Of a DNA stretch of 64,000 nt, positions 1 through 7,989 are shown one piece after another. Under the pieces are notes generated by a model. That model was given only the letters and a program-made list of their open reading frames with translations, did not search any database and was not told where the DNA came from. The number at the start of each line of letters is the position of its first letter. The first letter of the stretch is position 1. Source of the stretch: an uncultured Candidatus Saccharibacteria bacterium (GTDB lineage: Bacteria; Patescibacteriota; Saccharimonadia; Saccharimonadales; Saccharimonadaceae); contig CALIMM010000014.1 in assembly GCA_938045445.1 (NCBI GenBank), positions 1 through 64,000 on the forward strand, written 5' to 3'. Both the position numbers and the translations under genes were made by a program.

Positions 1-101
1 TCGAGCAGGGCACGCATGACGAGCTACTTGCCCAGAATGGCTTTTATGCGGAATTGTACCAGAGCCAGTTTGCGGAAGACGTCGATAAACCGACAAAGTA
101 A
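1..101 (+). CDS. C-terminal end of an ABC exporter (ATPase domain tail), partial
   Basis: The window opens inside a gene. The frame starting at base 3 reads EQGTHDELLAQNGFYAELYQ and ends at a TAA at 99-101. The run G-T-H-D-E-L-L followed by G-x-Y-x-x-L-Y-x-x-Q-F is the usual end of fused permease-ATPase half-transporters of the MsbA/LmrA (ABCB) type, just after the H-loop. The short acidic/lysine tail after it is not conserved. Only about 32 residues are visible, so substrate and full domain order cannot be given. The family call rests on this tail motif alone. Confidence 0.75.
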   Translation, partial: EQGTHDELLAQNGFYAELYQSQFAEDVDKPTK

Positions 102-112
102 GATGTCTAGAG

Positions 113-394
113 CTAACTGCGTTTGGGTCGCTTGATGCGGGCAAGCAGGACAGCCCAATCGCCATCAGTTCTTTCGAGGACTTCAAGAATTGTATAATGA
201 CCGGTGTTTAATTTCTGATTAAGCTCCGGCAAGCCTCGACCATCCATGTCATCGCGTGTGCCGTTAATTTTTCGGATAACTACTTCCTCGATCTCGTAAA
301 TGACGCGACTTTTGCGCCAGGATACAACCGCAACCACGACAGAGATGATTGATATAAGTAGAGATAGGAGTGCGATACTATCGGGTAGAGACAT
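113..394 (-). CDS. Small single-pass membrane protein, unknown function
   Basis: A 93-residue protein. Residues about 5-25 are a hydrophobic segment (LLSLLISIISVVVAVVSW), followed by a positively charged stop-transfer (RKSR) and a soluble tail of about 65 residues rich in charged residues. The likely topology is N-out, C-in, with the tail in the cytoplasm. It is convergent with the exporter gene tail, whose stop is only 11 bp away. I do not recognise a family. The coding call rests on a clean membrane segment and an open frame with sensible composition, so it is moderately supported. Confidence 0.5.
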   Translation of the reverse strand: MSLPDSIALLSLLISIISVVVAVVSWRKSRVIYEIEEVVIRKINGTRDDMDGRGLPELNQKLNTGHYTILEVLERTDGDWAVLLARIKRPKRS

Positions 395-421
395 TGGTTT
401 ATAAAATTAATTAGTCGCTTG

Positions 422-883
422 TTACCGCAAATCAAATATGTCCAGTGCGCCAAACTTCCCTGTCAGCATGGTGCGCTCGATGATATGTGGGGCGATTGCC
501 TTGGAGAATTTCTTGGGGCGTGTTTTGGCGGGGAGGTCGAGCACGGTATTGAGTGCATAGACGAAGAACTGATAGCGATGGGTGCCAAAGGCGGGGTGCG
601 GACCACCCCAACCGGGCTTGCCCCAGGTAGTCGTGCCTTCGATGGCGCCGTGAGGGAGGTAGTCACTGCCGATTTCTGTGGTGGTGGGTGGAAGGTTCCA
701 AACAATCCAGTGATAGAAGCCGCCGATAAAGGGTGCGTCGGGGCTATAGCACACCACGGCGAGGCTCTGGGTACCATCAGGGATGTCGCTGATGGTGAGA
801 GGCGGTCGCTGGTTGCCGCCGAAGCGCGAATAGATCTTTGGTATTTTGGCGTTGTTGTTGAAGGCGGGGCTGGTGATTTTCAT
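422..883 (-). CDS. YbhB/YbcL-type PEBP family protein (Raf kinase inhibitor-like)
   Basis: A 153-residue phosphatidylethanolamine-binding-protein fold. The start MKITSPAF is chosen because it matches the family N-terminus (the frame remains open 40 codons upstream with unrelated residues). Visible family motifs are the ligand-pocket strand YSPDAP (D-P-D-A-P variant), FYHWIVWNLPP, the G-(K)-x-G-W-G-G-P-x-P segment, and HRYQFFVYAL. Bacterial members are small soluble proteins without a well-defined role; the family is named from eukaryotic kinase inhibitors. A TATACT box (complement of 890-895) ends 6 nt before the ATG and no Shine-Dalgarno sequence is present, so the message is probably leaderless. 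Confidence 0.9.
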   Translation of the reverse strand: MKITSPAFNNNAKIPKIYSRFGGNQRPPLTISDIPDGTQSLAVVCYSPDAPFIGGFYHWIVWNLPPTTTEIGSDYLPHGAIEGTTTWGKPGWGGPHPAFGTHRYQFFVYALNTVLDLPAKTRPKKFSKAIAPHIIERTMLTGKFGALDIFDLR

Positions 884-1026
884 GTCTATAGTATACCGTA
901 TACTGGTCATGCTCGCCAGAATAATTTCGATCAAATGGCATACAAATGGGGATATGTACGGGAGAAAGCACCAAAATAAGCCAGGCAATAGCATCGTAAG
1001 CAATTATTTGCTATAGTGGGCCAATA

Positions 1027-1650
1027 ATGATTACCGACCAACTTCTCCGCACCTACCCAATCATCTCGGACCAAGTGGATGAGCATGAGCTGCGGGTTTT
1101 GCTGCATGAGCTTGAGCGGCTCCTCGGGGCTGGCTGCCGGGGGTCGGTTGTTGAATTTGGCTGTTATGTGGGGACGACGAGTTTGTTTATTCGGCGCTTG
1201 CTTGATGCGTATCAGTATGCCGGGGTCTTTCATGTTTATGATTCATTTGCTGGGTTGCCAGAGAAGACGGCGCAGGATGTGAGCGCAGCTGGCGAGCAGT
1301 TTGTGGCAGGGGAGCTTGCCGCGACGCGCAAGGGGTTCCTCCAGCAGTTCAAGAAAGCTGGCCTGCGCCCGCCAGTGGTGCACAAGGCGTGGTTTGCCGA
1401 GCTTACCCCGCAGGATGTGCCGGAGGACATTATGTTTGCCTTTCTCGATGGCGACTATTACCAGTCGATTATGGACTCACTCCGGCTCGTAACACCCAAG
1501 CTCACTACTGATGCGGTGCTGGTGGTGGACGATTATGCTAACGAAGCGCTGCCTGGCGCGGCCCGGGCAGCCGATGCGTGGTTACAGACGCACCCTAGAT
1601 TCCGTTACCGGGTGGAAGCGAGCCTGGCGGTTATGACCGCAAAAAAATAA
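1027..1650 (+). CDS. TylF/MycF-like class I SAM-dependent O-methyltransferase
   Basis: A 207-residue protein with a Rossmann methyltransferase core. The SAM-binding loop is VVEFGCYVGTTS (about residues 41-52). VYDSFAGLPE at about 70-80 is the acidic ribose-binding strand typical of TylF (macrocin O-methyltransferase) relatives. FLDGDYYQSIMDSL and VVDDY supply the metal/catalytic aspartates of this family. The true substrate is unknown; relatives methylate sugar hydroxyls of antibiotics or surface glycans. A TATAGT box lies 9 nt before the ATG and no good Shine-Dalgarno sequence is seen. Divergent from the PEBP gene, with 143 bp between them. Confidence 0.85.
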   Translation: MITDQLLRTYPIISDQVDEHELRVLLHELERLLGAGCRGSVVEFGCYVGTTSLFIRRLLDAYQYAGVFHVYDSFAGLPEKTAQDVSAAGEQFVAGELAATRKGFLQQFKKAGLRPPVVHKAWFAELTPQDVPEDIMFAFLDGDYYQSIMDSLRLVTPKLTTDAVLVVDDYANEALPGAARAADAWLQTHPRFRYRVEASLAVMTAKK

Positions 1651-1691
1651 CCAACGGCTGGTACGCAGTTGGTAGAGTGACGATGCTATCA

Positions 1692-1740
1692 AGATAGGGG
1701 TGTCGTCTCCGCAGAACCACGGTGACGCCACCCCGTATCT
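1692..1740. terminator. Long hairpin between convergent genes (likely bidirectional transcription end)
   Basis: The arms around 1692-1706 and 1722-1740 pair as AGATA-GGGGTG-x-CGTC with GACG-x-CACCCC-GTATCT, about 15 bp with one bulge and one mismatch. It sits between the convergent methyltransferase (stop at 1650) and nuclease-like gene (stop at 1755). There is no strong U-tract on either side, so it may be a structured RNA end rather than a classical Rho-independent terminator. Confidence 0.5.
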
Positions 1741-1754
1741 AAATAGTAGCGGAA

Positions 1755-2135
1755 TTATTTACTGATGTCAATAATCTTCTTTGATTTTGGAATAATAATC
1801 AGCCGTTTGGCTCGCTTGATATCATAAAATTCTTTCTTAAGTCGGGCAATATTAACCGCATCGGTTATTTTCGATCGACGAAGGTCGAAAATAATGTACT
1901 CAGATTGATGAATCGCAACCTTAAATGCACGTTTGATAGTGTGTGGACTTCGGCCGATTGGACATTTCATCTCCCACCGCTTGTTGAGCATGATGATGTC
2001 TGGTGTATGGACTCCTTTTCGTTGATCGGGTGGAATGATTGTAATATCATAGCCTTGCTGTGTAAGATAGACAATAGTTGCATTCTCGTGGTGATGAAGA
2101 ATAACTCCATTTGTTGTGATAGACCCCTGCCTCAT
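1755..2135 (-). CDS. Orphan CdiA-CT-like tRNA-nuclease domain protein
   Basis: A 126-residue, AT-rich gene that resembles the CdiA C-terminal tRNase domain, a PD-(D/E)xK-fold nuclease. The evidence is GVHTPDIIML followed by WEMKCP (D...E-x-K active-site layout, about residues 43-58), then SPHTIKRAFKVAIHQSEYII and FDLRRSKI, matching the family pattern K-T-I-K-x-A-L-x-x-A-x-Q-x-x-x-I-x-x-D-L-R. In polymorphic toxins this domain is carried at the end of a large secreted protein or phage protein. Here it stands alone with no delivery domain or signal peptide. No obvious immunity gene is adjacent. It could be a toxin remnant, an intracellular toxin, or a mobile-element nuclease. Confidence 0.65.
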   Translation of the reverse strand: MRQGSITTNGVILHHHENATIVYLTQQGYDITIIPPDQRKGVHTPDIIMLNKRWEMKCPIGRSPHTIKRAFKVAIHQSEYIIFDLRRSKITDAVNIARLKKEFYDIKRAKRLIIIPKSKKIIDISK

Positions 2136-2227
2136 ACAAAACCATGATAGACTATTATGGTAATAATAGCAAAAATAAGCTTTTGTGATTCATTATTCAG
2201 TTTCATATTCGTGACACCTGTTATCCA

Positions 2228-2255
2228 TTGCACTTACCTCAGAACATGCTACAAT
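2228..2255 (+). promoter_or_regulatory. Promoter of the arginine deiminase operon
   Basis: TTGCAC (2228-2233) and TACAAT (2250-2255) are spaced by 16 bp. The predicted transcript starts near 2262, giving a leader of about 28 nt before the arcA GTG. Unlike many single genes in this window, this operon therefore has a leader with a G-rich Shine-Dalgarno-like stretch (2280-2285). No ArgR/ArcR-type operator was recognised with confidence. Confidence 0.5.
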
Positions 2256-2290
2256 GAAAGCATCAACTATAAGCCACACAGGGGGAAAAG

Positions 2291-3526
2291 GTGGACGATC
2301 CAATTCATATTACATCAGAAATTGGCCGGTTGAAGACAGTGCTCTTGCATCGGCCGGGTGAGGAGCTCGAGCATCTCACGCCAGAACATTTGCAGCGCCT
2401 ATTGTTTGACGATATTCCGTATCTCAAGGTTGCGCAGGAGGAGCATGATCGCTTCGCGGAGCTGCTCCGCTCGCGTGGGGTCGAAGTGTTGTACTTAGAT
2501 GAACTTGCCGCCGAGGCACTCGCTGACGAAGCGGTGCGGCGGCAATTTGTTGTTGAGATGCTGGTGGCGTCGAAGCAAGACAACCAACGCGCATCGCGGA
2601 CGCTTGCCGAGTATCTGCTTGGCATGGAGCCACGCCAGATGGTGCGCAAGCTGATGGCGGGGGTGCGCAAAGATGAGATTAGCCTGCCGCCTGAGCAGCA
2701 GCAACTCCACACGATGGTGGCGCATGAGCAATATCCGTTTTATCTTGACCCAATGCCGAATCTCTACTTTACGCGCGACCCAGCAGCGGCGATTGGCCAA
2801 GGTCTGACGATCAACAAGATGCACTGGCCAGCTCGGCGACGCGAGTCGCTCTTTATGCGCTATATTATCGATTTCCATCCACGCTTTGCTGGCAAGAATG
2901 TACCGGTTTGGTATGATCGCAGCCAACCATTCTCGATTGAGGGCGGTGATGAGCTGGTGCTTAATAACCACACAATGGCCATCGGTATTAGTGAGCGCAC
3001 CTCACCAGAGGCGATTGAGCTGATGGCGACGAAGCTCTTTGCCGAGTCGAATTTTGACACAGTGATTGCGCTTGAGATTCCTAAGAGTCACGCCTTTATG
3101 CATCTGGATACCGTCTTTACGATGATTGACCACGACAAATTCACCATTCACCCAGAGATTCGGGGCTTTGAGGGGCGGATGAATATCTTCGTCTTGCATA
3201 AAGCAGACGGGCAAGCCTACCCAACCATTACCAAAGAACATAATCTTGAGCAGGTGCTCAGCCAAGCCCTTGGCGTGCCGTCGATTACCTTGATCGAATG
3301 CGGTGGCGGTGATGATATCGCTGCAGCACGCGAGCAGTGGAATGACGGTAGTAATACCTTGGCGATTGCTCCTGGGGTGGTGGTCACCTACGACCGCAAC
3401 TACGTTACCAACCAAAAACTGCGTGAGGCAGGTGTCGAAGTGCTGGAGATTACCGGCTCAGAGCTTGGCCGGGGCCGTGGCGGGCCACGCTGCATGAGTA
3501 TGCCATTAATACGAGAGGATGTGTAA
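2291..3526 (+). CDS. arcA: Arginine deiminase
   Basis: A 411-residue enzyme that hydrolyses L-arginine to citrulline and ammonia, the first step of the arginine deiminase pathway, in the cytoplasm. The length is normal for ArcA. Visible motifs are [10 protein letters not shown] near the N-terminus, [24 protein letters not shown] with the catalytic histidine, and the C-terminal [13 protein letters not shown] that carries the catalytic cysteine. The start is GTG at 2291 with a purine-rich stretch (AGGGGGAAAAG) just upstream. It is the first gene of arcA-arcB-arcD-DDAH-arcC. The stop codon abuts the arcB start with no gap, which suggests coupled translation. Ammonia production may buffer acid stress as well as feed ATP synthesis. 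Confidence 0.97.
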   Translation: MDDPIHITSEIGRLKTVLLHRPGEELEHLTPEHLQRLLFDDIPYLKVAQEEHDRFAELLRSRGVEVLYLDELAAEALADEAVRRQFVVEMLVASKQDNQRASRTLAEYLLGMEPRQMVRKLMAGVRKDEISLPPEQQQLHTMVAHEQYPFYLDPMPNLYFTRDPAAAIGQGLTINKMHWPARRRESLFMRYIIDFHPRFAGKNVPVWYDRSQPFSIEGGDELVLNNHTMAIGISERTSPEAIELMATKLFAESNFDTVIALEIPKSHAFMHLDTVFTMIDHDKFTIHPEIRGFEGRMNIFVLHKADGQAYPTITKEHNLEQVLSQALGVPSITLIECGGGDDIAAAREQWNDGSNTLAIAPGVVVTYDRNYVTNQKLREAGVEVLEITGSELGRGRGGPRCMSMPLIREDV

Positions 3527-4522
3527 ATGAACCTACCAACCAATCTAAAAAACCGCTCATTCCTAGCCCTCAAGGACTTTTCATCAGAGGAGATCCGGCA
3601 GATGCTCGACACTGCGCACGAGCTCAAGAAGCTCAAGCGCGAGGGCGTGCCGCACCGCCTGCACGAGGGTAAGCAAGTCGCCCTCCTGTTTGAGAAAAAC
3701 TCCACCCGTACACGCTGTGCCTTCACAGTGGCGGCCAATGACCTTGGCGTTGCGCCGGAGTTCCTTGGCAAAGATGATATCCAGCTCGGCAAAAAGGAGT
3801 CGGTTGAGGACACTGCGAAGGTGCTGGGCCGGATGTTTGATGGGATTGAGTTCCGCGGCTTTAAGCACTCGACGGTGGAAGACTTGGCCAAGCACGCTGG
3901 CGTACCGGTGTGGAATGGTTTGACCGACCAGTTCCACCCGACGCAGATCTTGGCCGACTTTATGACGCTCGAGGAGCACGTTGGGCCGCTGGCTGGCACG
4001 AAGCTGGTCTTTGTTGGTGACGGGCGCAACAATATGGCCAATAGCCTGATGATTGGCTCGGCCAAGATGGGCGTTGACTTCCGCATCTTAGCGCCAGCTG
4101 AGCTGCATCCGAGCAGTGAGCTGGTTGATCTTGCCCGGGCAATTGCCGCCGAGACTGGCGCGCAGATTACCGTGACGGATGACCGCGCGACGGCTCTGGA
4201 GGGAGCAGACGCGATCTATACCGACGTGTGGGTGTCGATGGGTGAGGAGGCACAGTTCGCTGAGCGGATTGCCTTGCTTAAGCCATACCAAGTGAATCGT
4301 GCCATGCTCGATGAAACGCACAATCCACACGTTAAGTTCTTGCACTGCTTGCCAGCCTTCCACGATCTCAACACCGAGACGGGGCTGAAGATTTACCAAG
4401 ACTACGGCCTTGAGAGTATGGAGGTGACGGACGAGGTATTCCGGAGTGAGCACAGTGTGGTCTTCGACGAAGCGGAGAATCGCATGCATACGATCAAGGC
4501 AGTGATGGCACTGACGTTATAA
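3527..4522 (+). CDS. arcB: Ornithine carbamoyltransferase (catabolic)
   Basis: A 331-residue enzyme that in this operon should run phosphorolysis of citrulline to ornithine and carbamoyl phosphate. The carbamoyl-phosphate loop is [12 protein letters not shown] (STRTR), the HPTQILAD and [12 protein letters not shown] segments are intact, and HCLPAFHD carries the C-terminal active-site cysteine typical of ornithine transcarbamoylases. The ATG directly follows the arcA stop. A 6-bp hairpin sits between its stop and arcD. No other arginine biosynthesis genes are visible in the window, which fits a catabolic role. Confidence 0.97.
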   Translation: MNLPTNLKNRSFLALKDFSSEEIRQMLDTAHELKKLKREGVPHRLHEGKQVALLFEKNSTRTRCAFTVAANDLGVAPEFLGKDDIQLGKKESVEDTAKVLGRMFDGIEFRGFKHSTVEDLAKHAGVPVWNGLTDQFHPTQILADFMTLEEHVGPLAGTKLVFVGDGRNNMANSLMIGSAKMGVDFRILAPAELHPSSELVDLARAIAAETGAQITVTDDRATALEGADAIYTDVWVSMGEEAQFAERIALLKPYQVNRAMLDETHNPHVKFLHCLPAFHDLNTETGLKIYQDYGLESMEVTDEVFRSEHSVVFDEAENRMHTIKAVMALTL

Positions 4523-4530
4523 CAACTAAC

Positions 4531-4549
4531 TGAGGCATAGGGGGCCTCA
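4531..4549 (+). promoter_or_regulatory. Intercistronic hairpin before arcD
   Basis: TGAGGC (4531-4536) pairs with GCCTCA (4544-4549). The loop holds the G-run that is the only Shine-Dalgarno-like sequence upstream of the arcD ATG at 4553. The stem could tune arcD translation or stabilise the arcAB message end. No U-tract follows, so it is not a classical terminator. Confidence 0.35.
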
Positions 4550-4552
4550 CGT

Positions 4553-6028
4553 ATGACAACACAACAAACACAACAAGAGAGCAAGCTGGGGTGGCGATCG
4601 CTCACCGGGCTTGTTATCGGCAGCATGATTGGGGCTGGTATCTTCAATCTTGTCCGTAATACCGCAGAGTCGGCGGGGCCACTGGCGACGATTATCGCCT
4701 GGCTCGTCACCGGGGTGGGGATGGTCTTCCTCGTCCTGAGTTTTCGCAACCTTGCCGAGAAGCGCCCCGACCTTGATGCTGGTATCTATAGCTATGCCGA
4801 GGCAGGGTTTGGCAAATATGTTGGGTTCAACTCGGCTTGGGGGTACTGGATCTCGGCCTGGATTGGCAACATCGCCTATGCTGTAACGGCCTTCTCAGCG
4901 CTTGGCTATTTCTTCCCGCAGCTGTTTGCTGATGGCCAAAACTGGGCTTCGGTGATTGGTATGTCGATCCTGCTGTGGGGTGTGCATTGTCTGATTCTCA
5001 GAGGTGTGCGCACGGCGAGCGTAGTGAACTTGCTCATAACGATTGCCAAGATTGTTCCGCTGATTATCTTTCTTGTGGCGATCATCGCTGCCTTTAAGTT
5101 CGATATTTTCTCGAAAGATCTCTGGGGGCTGGCTGGCAGTAATTTCAGTCTTGGGTCAGTACTGAGCCAAGTGCAGAGTATGATGATCGTTACCGTCTGG
5201 GTGTTTATTGGCATCGAGGGTGCGGTTGTATTCTCGGGCCGGGCTAAGCAGCGCAGCGATGTCGTTAAGGCGACCTTCATTGGCTTTGCTGCCGTGCTTG
5301 CGCTCTATGTCTTGATGACCGTTCTCGCCTTTGGCGTGGCAACGCAGCCGGAGCTGGCTGGCCTCAAAGACCCAGCGATGGCGCTCTTGCTCGAGAAGGT
5401 GGTTGGACCGTGGGGTGCCTGGCTGGTCAATATCGGGTTGATCATTGCGGTGCTCGGTGGTTGGCTGGCTTGGACGATGTTTGCGGCCGAGCTACCATAC
5501 CAGGCGGCAAAGGTTGGCACTTTTCCGGCGTTTTTTGCGAAAGAGAATAAGGTTGGCGTGCCAAAGAACTCGCTGCTCATTACTAACCTCTTGGTGCAGC
5601 TCTTTATCCTGACGATACCGCTGACAAGTGGCTCGGTGTATAACATTGGTATTGCGATTGCGACATCGGCAATCTTGGTGCCTTATGCCTTGACGGCCTT
5701 CTATCAGCTGAAATACTCGGCTCTCGAGAAGCCAGAGACGAAGGGCCGGGTGGCCAATATCTTGATTGGTGTGATGGCTAGTGTCTATAGCGTCTGGCTG
5801 GTCTATGCCGCCGGAGTAGAGAACCTGCTGGTAACGGTATTCTTGTATGTGCCGGGCATTGTGGTTTATGGCCTGATGCGCAAGCAGCAAGGTAAGAAGC
5901 CATTTACGGCGCTTGAGTGGTTGCTCGTCGCAGCACTACTGGTGGCGCTGGCCTATGCGCTGCTTCAGCTGCTGACTGGCGGGCTGGATAAGACACTTGG
6001 TATTACCATGCCCAAGCTGTTTAATTAA
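4553..6028 (+). CDS. arcD: Arginine/ornithine antiporter (APC superfamily)
   Basis: A 491-residue inner-membrane protein with about 12-13 hydrophobic segments, the expected size for ArcD/YdgI-type basic amino acid exchangers. The first helix carries the APC signature GSMIGAGIFNL (substrate-binding loop). The C-terminal region ends in two long helices. It imports arginine in exchange for ornithine made by ArcB, closing the cycle without energy cost. Its place between arcB and arcC supports the role. Other APC basic amino acid transporters would look similar, but the operon context makes arcD the best call. Confidence 0.93.
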   Translation: MTTQQTQQESKLGWRSLTGLVIGSMIGAGIFNLVRNTAESAGPLATIIAWLVTGVGMVFLVLSFRNLAEKRPDLDAGIYSYAEAGFGKYVGFNSAWGYWISAWIGNIAYAVTAFSALGYFFPQLFADGQNWASVIGMSILLWGVHCLILRGVRTASVVNLLITIAKIVPLIIFLVAIIAAFKFDIFSKDLWGLAGSNFSLGSVLSQVQSMMIVTVWVFIGIEGAVVFSGRAKQRSDVVKATFIGFAAVLALYVLMTVLAFGVATQPELAGLKDPAMALLLEKVVGPWGAWLVNIGLIIAVLGGWLAWTMFAAELPYQAAKVGTFPAFFAKENKVGVPKNSLLITNLLVQLFILTIPLTSGSVYNIGIAIATSAILVPYALTAFYQLKYSALEKPETKGRVANILIGVMASVYSVWLVYAAGVENLLVTVFLYVPGIVVYGLMRKQQGKKPFTALEWLLVAALLVALAYALLQLLTGGLDKTLGITMPKLFN

Positions 6029-6037
6029 TGAGTAATC

Positions 6038-6067
6038 ATGCGGTGTGCCGAGAAAGGTGCACCGCAT
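6038..6067 (+). promoter_or_regulatory. Strong intercistronic hairpin between arcD and the DDAH-like gene
   Basis: Arms 6038-6049 and 6056-6067 form a 12-bp stem (ATGCGGTG paired with CACCGCAT, then two G-U pairs and two G-C pairs) closed by the loop GAGAAA. It ends about 10 nt before the Shine-Dalgarno GAAAGGAG of the next gene and lacks a U-tract. It may be an RNA processing or stability element that sets different transcript levels on either side. Confidence 0.45.
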
Positions 6068-6088
6068 TACATAAGAGAAAGGAGTGTG

Positions 6089-6862
6089 ATGTTTCGCTAC
6101 GCGATTACCCGCCGGCCAAGCCGTAGTTTGATCAACGGCATTAGCCAAACACCGGAGAAGGGCAAGCCAGACTATGAGCGGGCCATGCAGCAGTACGACC
6201 AGTACGTTGCGTTGCTGCGTCAGTGTGGCCTTGAGGTGACGGTCTTGGAGCCTAATGAGGAGTATCCGGATAGTGTCTTCATTGAGGATAATGCTCTTTG
6301 TACGCCGCATGGGGTGGCGATTTTGTCGCGGCCTGGGGCGGAGAGCCGGCGCGGCGAGGCGAGCTTGCCCGATTTGCGTCAGGCGCTGAGCCAGCACTAT
6401 GATACCATTGAGCAGGTCGAAGCACCCGGCACCGTCGACCCCGGCGATATTATGATGGTGGGCGACCACTACTACATTGGCCTAAGCCACCGCACCAACC
6501 AAGCGGCGGCCGAGCAGATCACTGCTATCCTTGAGCGCTATGGTATGACGGCCGAGACGGTTGAGGTGACAGGTATTCTGCACCTCAAGGATGATGTGGT
6601 TTACTTGGATAATAACAACCTGATCGTTGCCAAGGCCTATGAGTACCACCCAGCCTTTGCAACATTTAATAAGCTGGTGGTGGATGACGATGAGTACTAT
6701 GCGGTGAATAGTTTGTGGATTAATGGCACAGTGATTGTGCCGCAGGGCTTTCCCAAGATCGAGCAGCAGATTCGTGACTGCGGCTACCATGTAGAACTAA
6801 TCGATACCAGTGAATTCGAAAAAATAACCGGCAGTTTGACCTGCATGTCGTTGAGGTTTTAA
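6089..6862 (+). CDS. DDAH-like guanidino hydrolase (dimethylarginine dimethylaminohydrolase family)
   Basis: A 257-residue member of the guanidino-group-modifying enzyme superfamily. The start MFRYAITRRPS is chosen because GAAAGGAG lies 4 nt upstream; an earlier in-frame ATG at 6038 falls inside the hairpin. Visible motifs are FIEDNA (about 65-70), TVDPGDIM (about 115-122), GLSHRTN (131-137), the catalytic-histidine strand GILHLKDD (His165), and GSLTCMSLRF at the C-terminus with the nucleophile Cys252. The known family reaction is N-methylarginine to citrulline plus methylamine. Sitting between arcD and arcC, it could feed methylarginines into the pathway as citrulline. A second arginine deiminase-like or citrulline-forming activity is the alternative. 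Confidence 0.85.
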   Translation: MFRYAITRRPSRSLINGISQTPEKGKPDYERAMQQYDQYVALLRQCGLEVTVLEPNEEYPDSVFIEDNALCTPHGVAILSRPGAESRRGEASLPDLRQALSQHYDTIEQVEAPGTVDPGDIMMVGDHYYIGLSHRTNQAAAEQITAILERYGMTAETVEVTGILHLKDDVVYLDNNNLIVAKAYEYHPAFATFNKLVVDDDEYYAVNSLWINGTVIVPQGFPKIEQQIRDCGYHVELIDTSEFEKITGSLTCMSLRF

Positions 6863-6863
6863 G

Positions 6864-7805
6864 ATGAGTACAATTGTGATTGCATTGGGTGGCAACGCCC
6901 TCCAAAAACAAGGTGAAGCAAGTGCAGCTGCGCAGCAGCGAGTGGCGAGTGAGACGGCGGCTCAGCTAGTGCCGCTGATTGCGGCTGGGCATCGGCTTGT
7001 GATCGTCCACGGGAATGGGCCACAGGTGGGGAATATTGTGCTCCATGAGGAGGCGATTAACACCCCTGAGGTGCCGACGATGCCGCTTGATACATGTGGC
7101 GCGATGAGCCAGGGGGAGATCGGCTACTGGCTGCAGCAGGCGTTAACGAATGAGTTTGCTCGCCGTGGCATGCCAAACCACGCCGTGACGATGGTGACAC
7201 AAACGGTGGTGGATGCGAATGACCCAGCGTTTGCCAATCCCACCAAGCCAATCGGGGTCTTTTACGCTTCCGAGGCTGATGCGCAGCAGTCGGCGGCTGG
7301 GCGCGATTTCGTCTTCAAAGAAGATGCGGGGCGAGGTTGGCGCCGCGTCGTGCCATCGCCGCGGCCGCAGCGTGTGGTCGAAGAAGGTGCGGTGCGTGCC
7401 TTGCTTGATGCTGGCTTGACCGTTGTGACAGCGGGTGGCGGCGGAATTCCGGTGGTTGAGAATGAGGCGCAGGGCATGACCGGCGTCGAGGCGGTGATCG
7501 ACAAGGACTTTACCGCTGCGGTGGTGGCTGATGCGATTGATGCCGAAGCTTTGGTGATCCTTACGGCCGTCGATAACGCAATGGTCGACTATGGTACGCC
7601 ACAGGCCCGGGCGATTGGCCGGACGACCAGCCAAGAGATGCACGCCTATGCCGAGCAGGGGCAGTTTGCGTCGGGCAGTATGCTGCCCAAGGTGCAGGCC
7701 GCGCTTAATTTCGTGGCAAAGCCTGGTCGGCGCGCCATCATTGCTAATCTCGAGCATGCCGCTGCCGCTGTGGCAGGCGAGCAAGGGACGATTATTGTGT
7801 CGTAG
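6864..7805 (+). CDS. arcC: Carbamate kinase
   Basis: A 313-residue enzyme that transfers phosphate from carbamoyl phosphate to ADP, the ATP-yielding last step of the pathway. Amino acid kinase motifs are present: IVIALGGNALQ at the N-terminus, VIVHGNGPQVGN, the pair TAGGGGIPV and VEAVIDKDF, and GSMLPKVQAAL near the C-terminus. The start lies 1 bp after the preceding stop, so translation is probably coupled. A hairpin with a U-run follows the stop and closes the operon. Confidence 0.97.
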   Translation: MSTIVIALGGNALQKQGEASAAAQQRVASETAAQLVPLIAAGHRLVIVHGNGPQVGNIVLHEEAINTPEVPTMPLDTCGAMSQGEIGYWLQQALTNEFARRGMPNHAVTMVTQTVVDANDPAFANPTKPIGVFYASEADAQQSAAGRDFVFKEDAGRGWRRVVPSPRPQRVVEEGAVRALLDAGLTVVTAGGGGIPVVENEAQGMTGVEAVIDKDFTAAVVADAIDAEALVILTAVDNAMVDYGTPQARAIGRTTSQEMHAYAEQGQFASGSMLPKVQAALNFVAKPGRRAIIANLEHAAAAVAGEQGTIIVS

Positions 7806-7828
7806 GATATTCGCGAAGAGAGAAGCAG

Positions 7829-7865
7829 ATAGACACTGGTGTAAAGGGCGCTGGTGTCTATTTTT
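7829..7865 (+). terminator. Rho-independent terminator of the arc operon
   Basis: ATAGACAC (7829-7836) pairs with GTGTCTAT (7854-7861), followed by a T-run. It lies 24 bp after the arcC stop. Confidence 0.75.
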
Positions 7866-7921
7866 GATGGCATTGTTCTGTGGTGAGTGTGGTGTAACCA
7901 GTATTTTATTTCTCAAACTAC

Positions 7922-7950
7922 TTGACATTTCAATATACCTTGTATAGCAT
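7922..7950 (+). promoter_or_regulatory. Promoter of the ABC transporter-padR operon
   Basis: A perfect TTGACA (7922-7927) is followed after 17 bp by TAGCAT (7945-7950), or after 15 bp by TATAGC. It precedes the permease gene at 7990, which has the Shine-Dalgarno AAGGAG 8 nt before its ATG. PadR proteins usually repress their own operon, so an operator is expected nearby, but I could not assign one. Confidence 0.5.
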
Positions 7951-7989
7951 AGTACCAGGCAATAACAATAATATAGTAAGGAGTATCGA

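Noticed and set aside
422..1003. Long plus-strand frame at 419-979 opposite the PEBP gene and the 40-codon N-terminal extension of PEBP
   Set aside because: The plus-strand frame is the mirror of a clear PEBP gene. The extension has no family similarity and crosses the TATACT box.
1651..1750. Possible tRNA-like or riboswitch RNA after the methyltransferase
   Set aside because: Only a hairpin and short CCAAC/GTTGG pairing could be drawn; no T-arm or known riboswitch core was found. It was kept as a terminator-like hairpin only.
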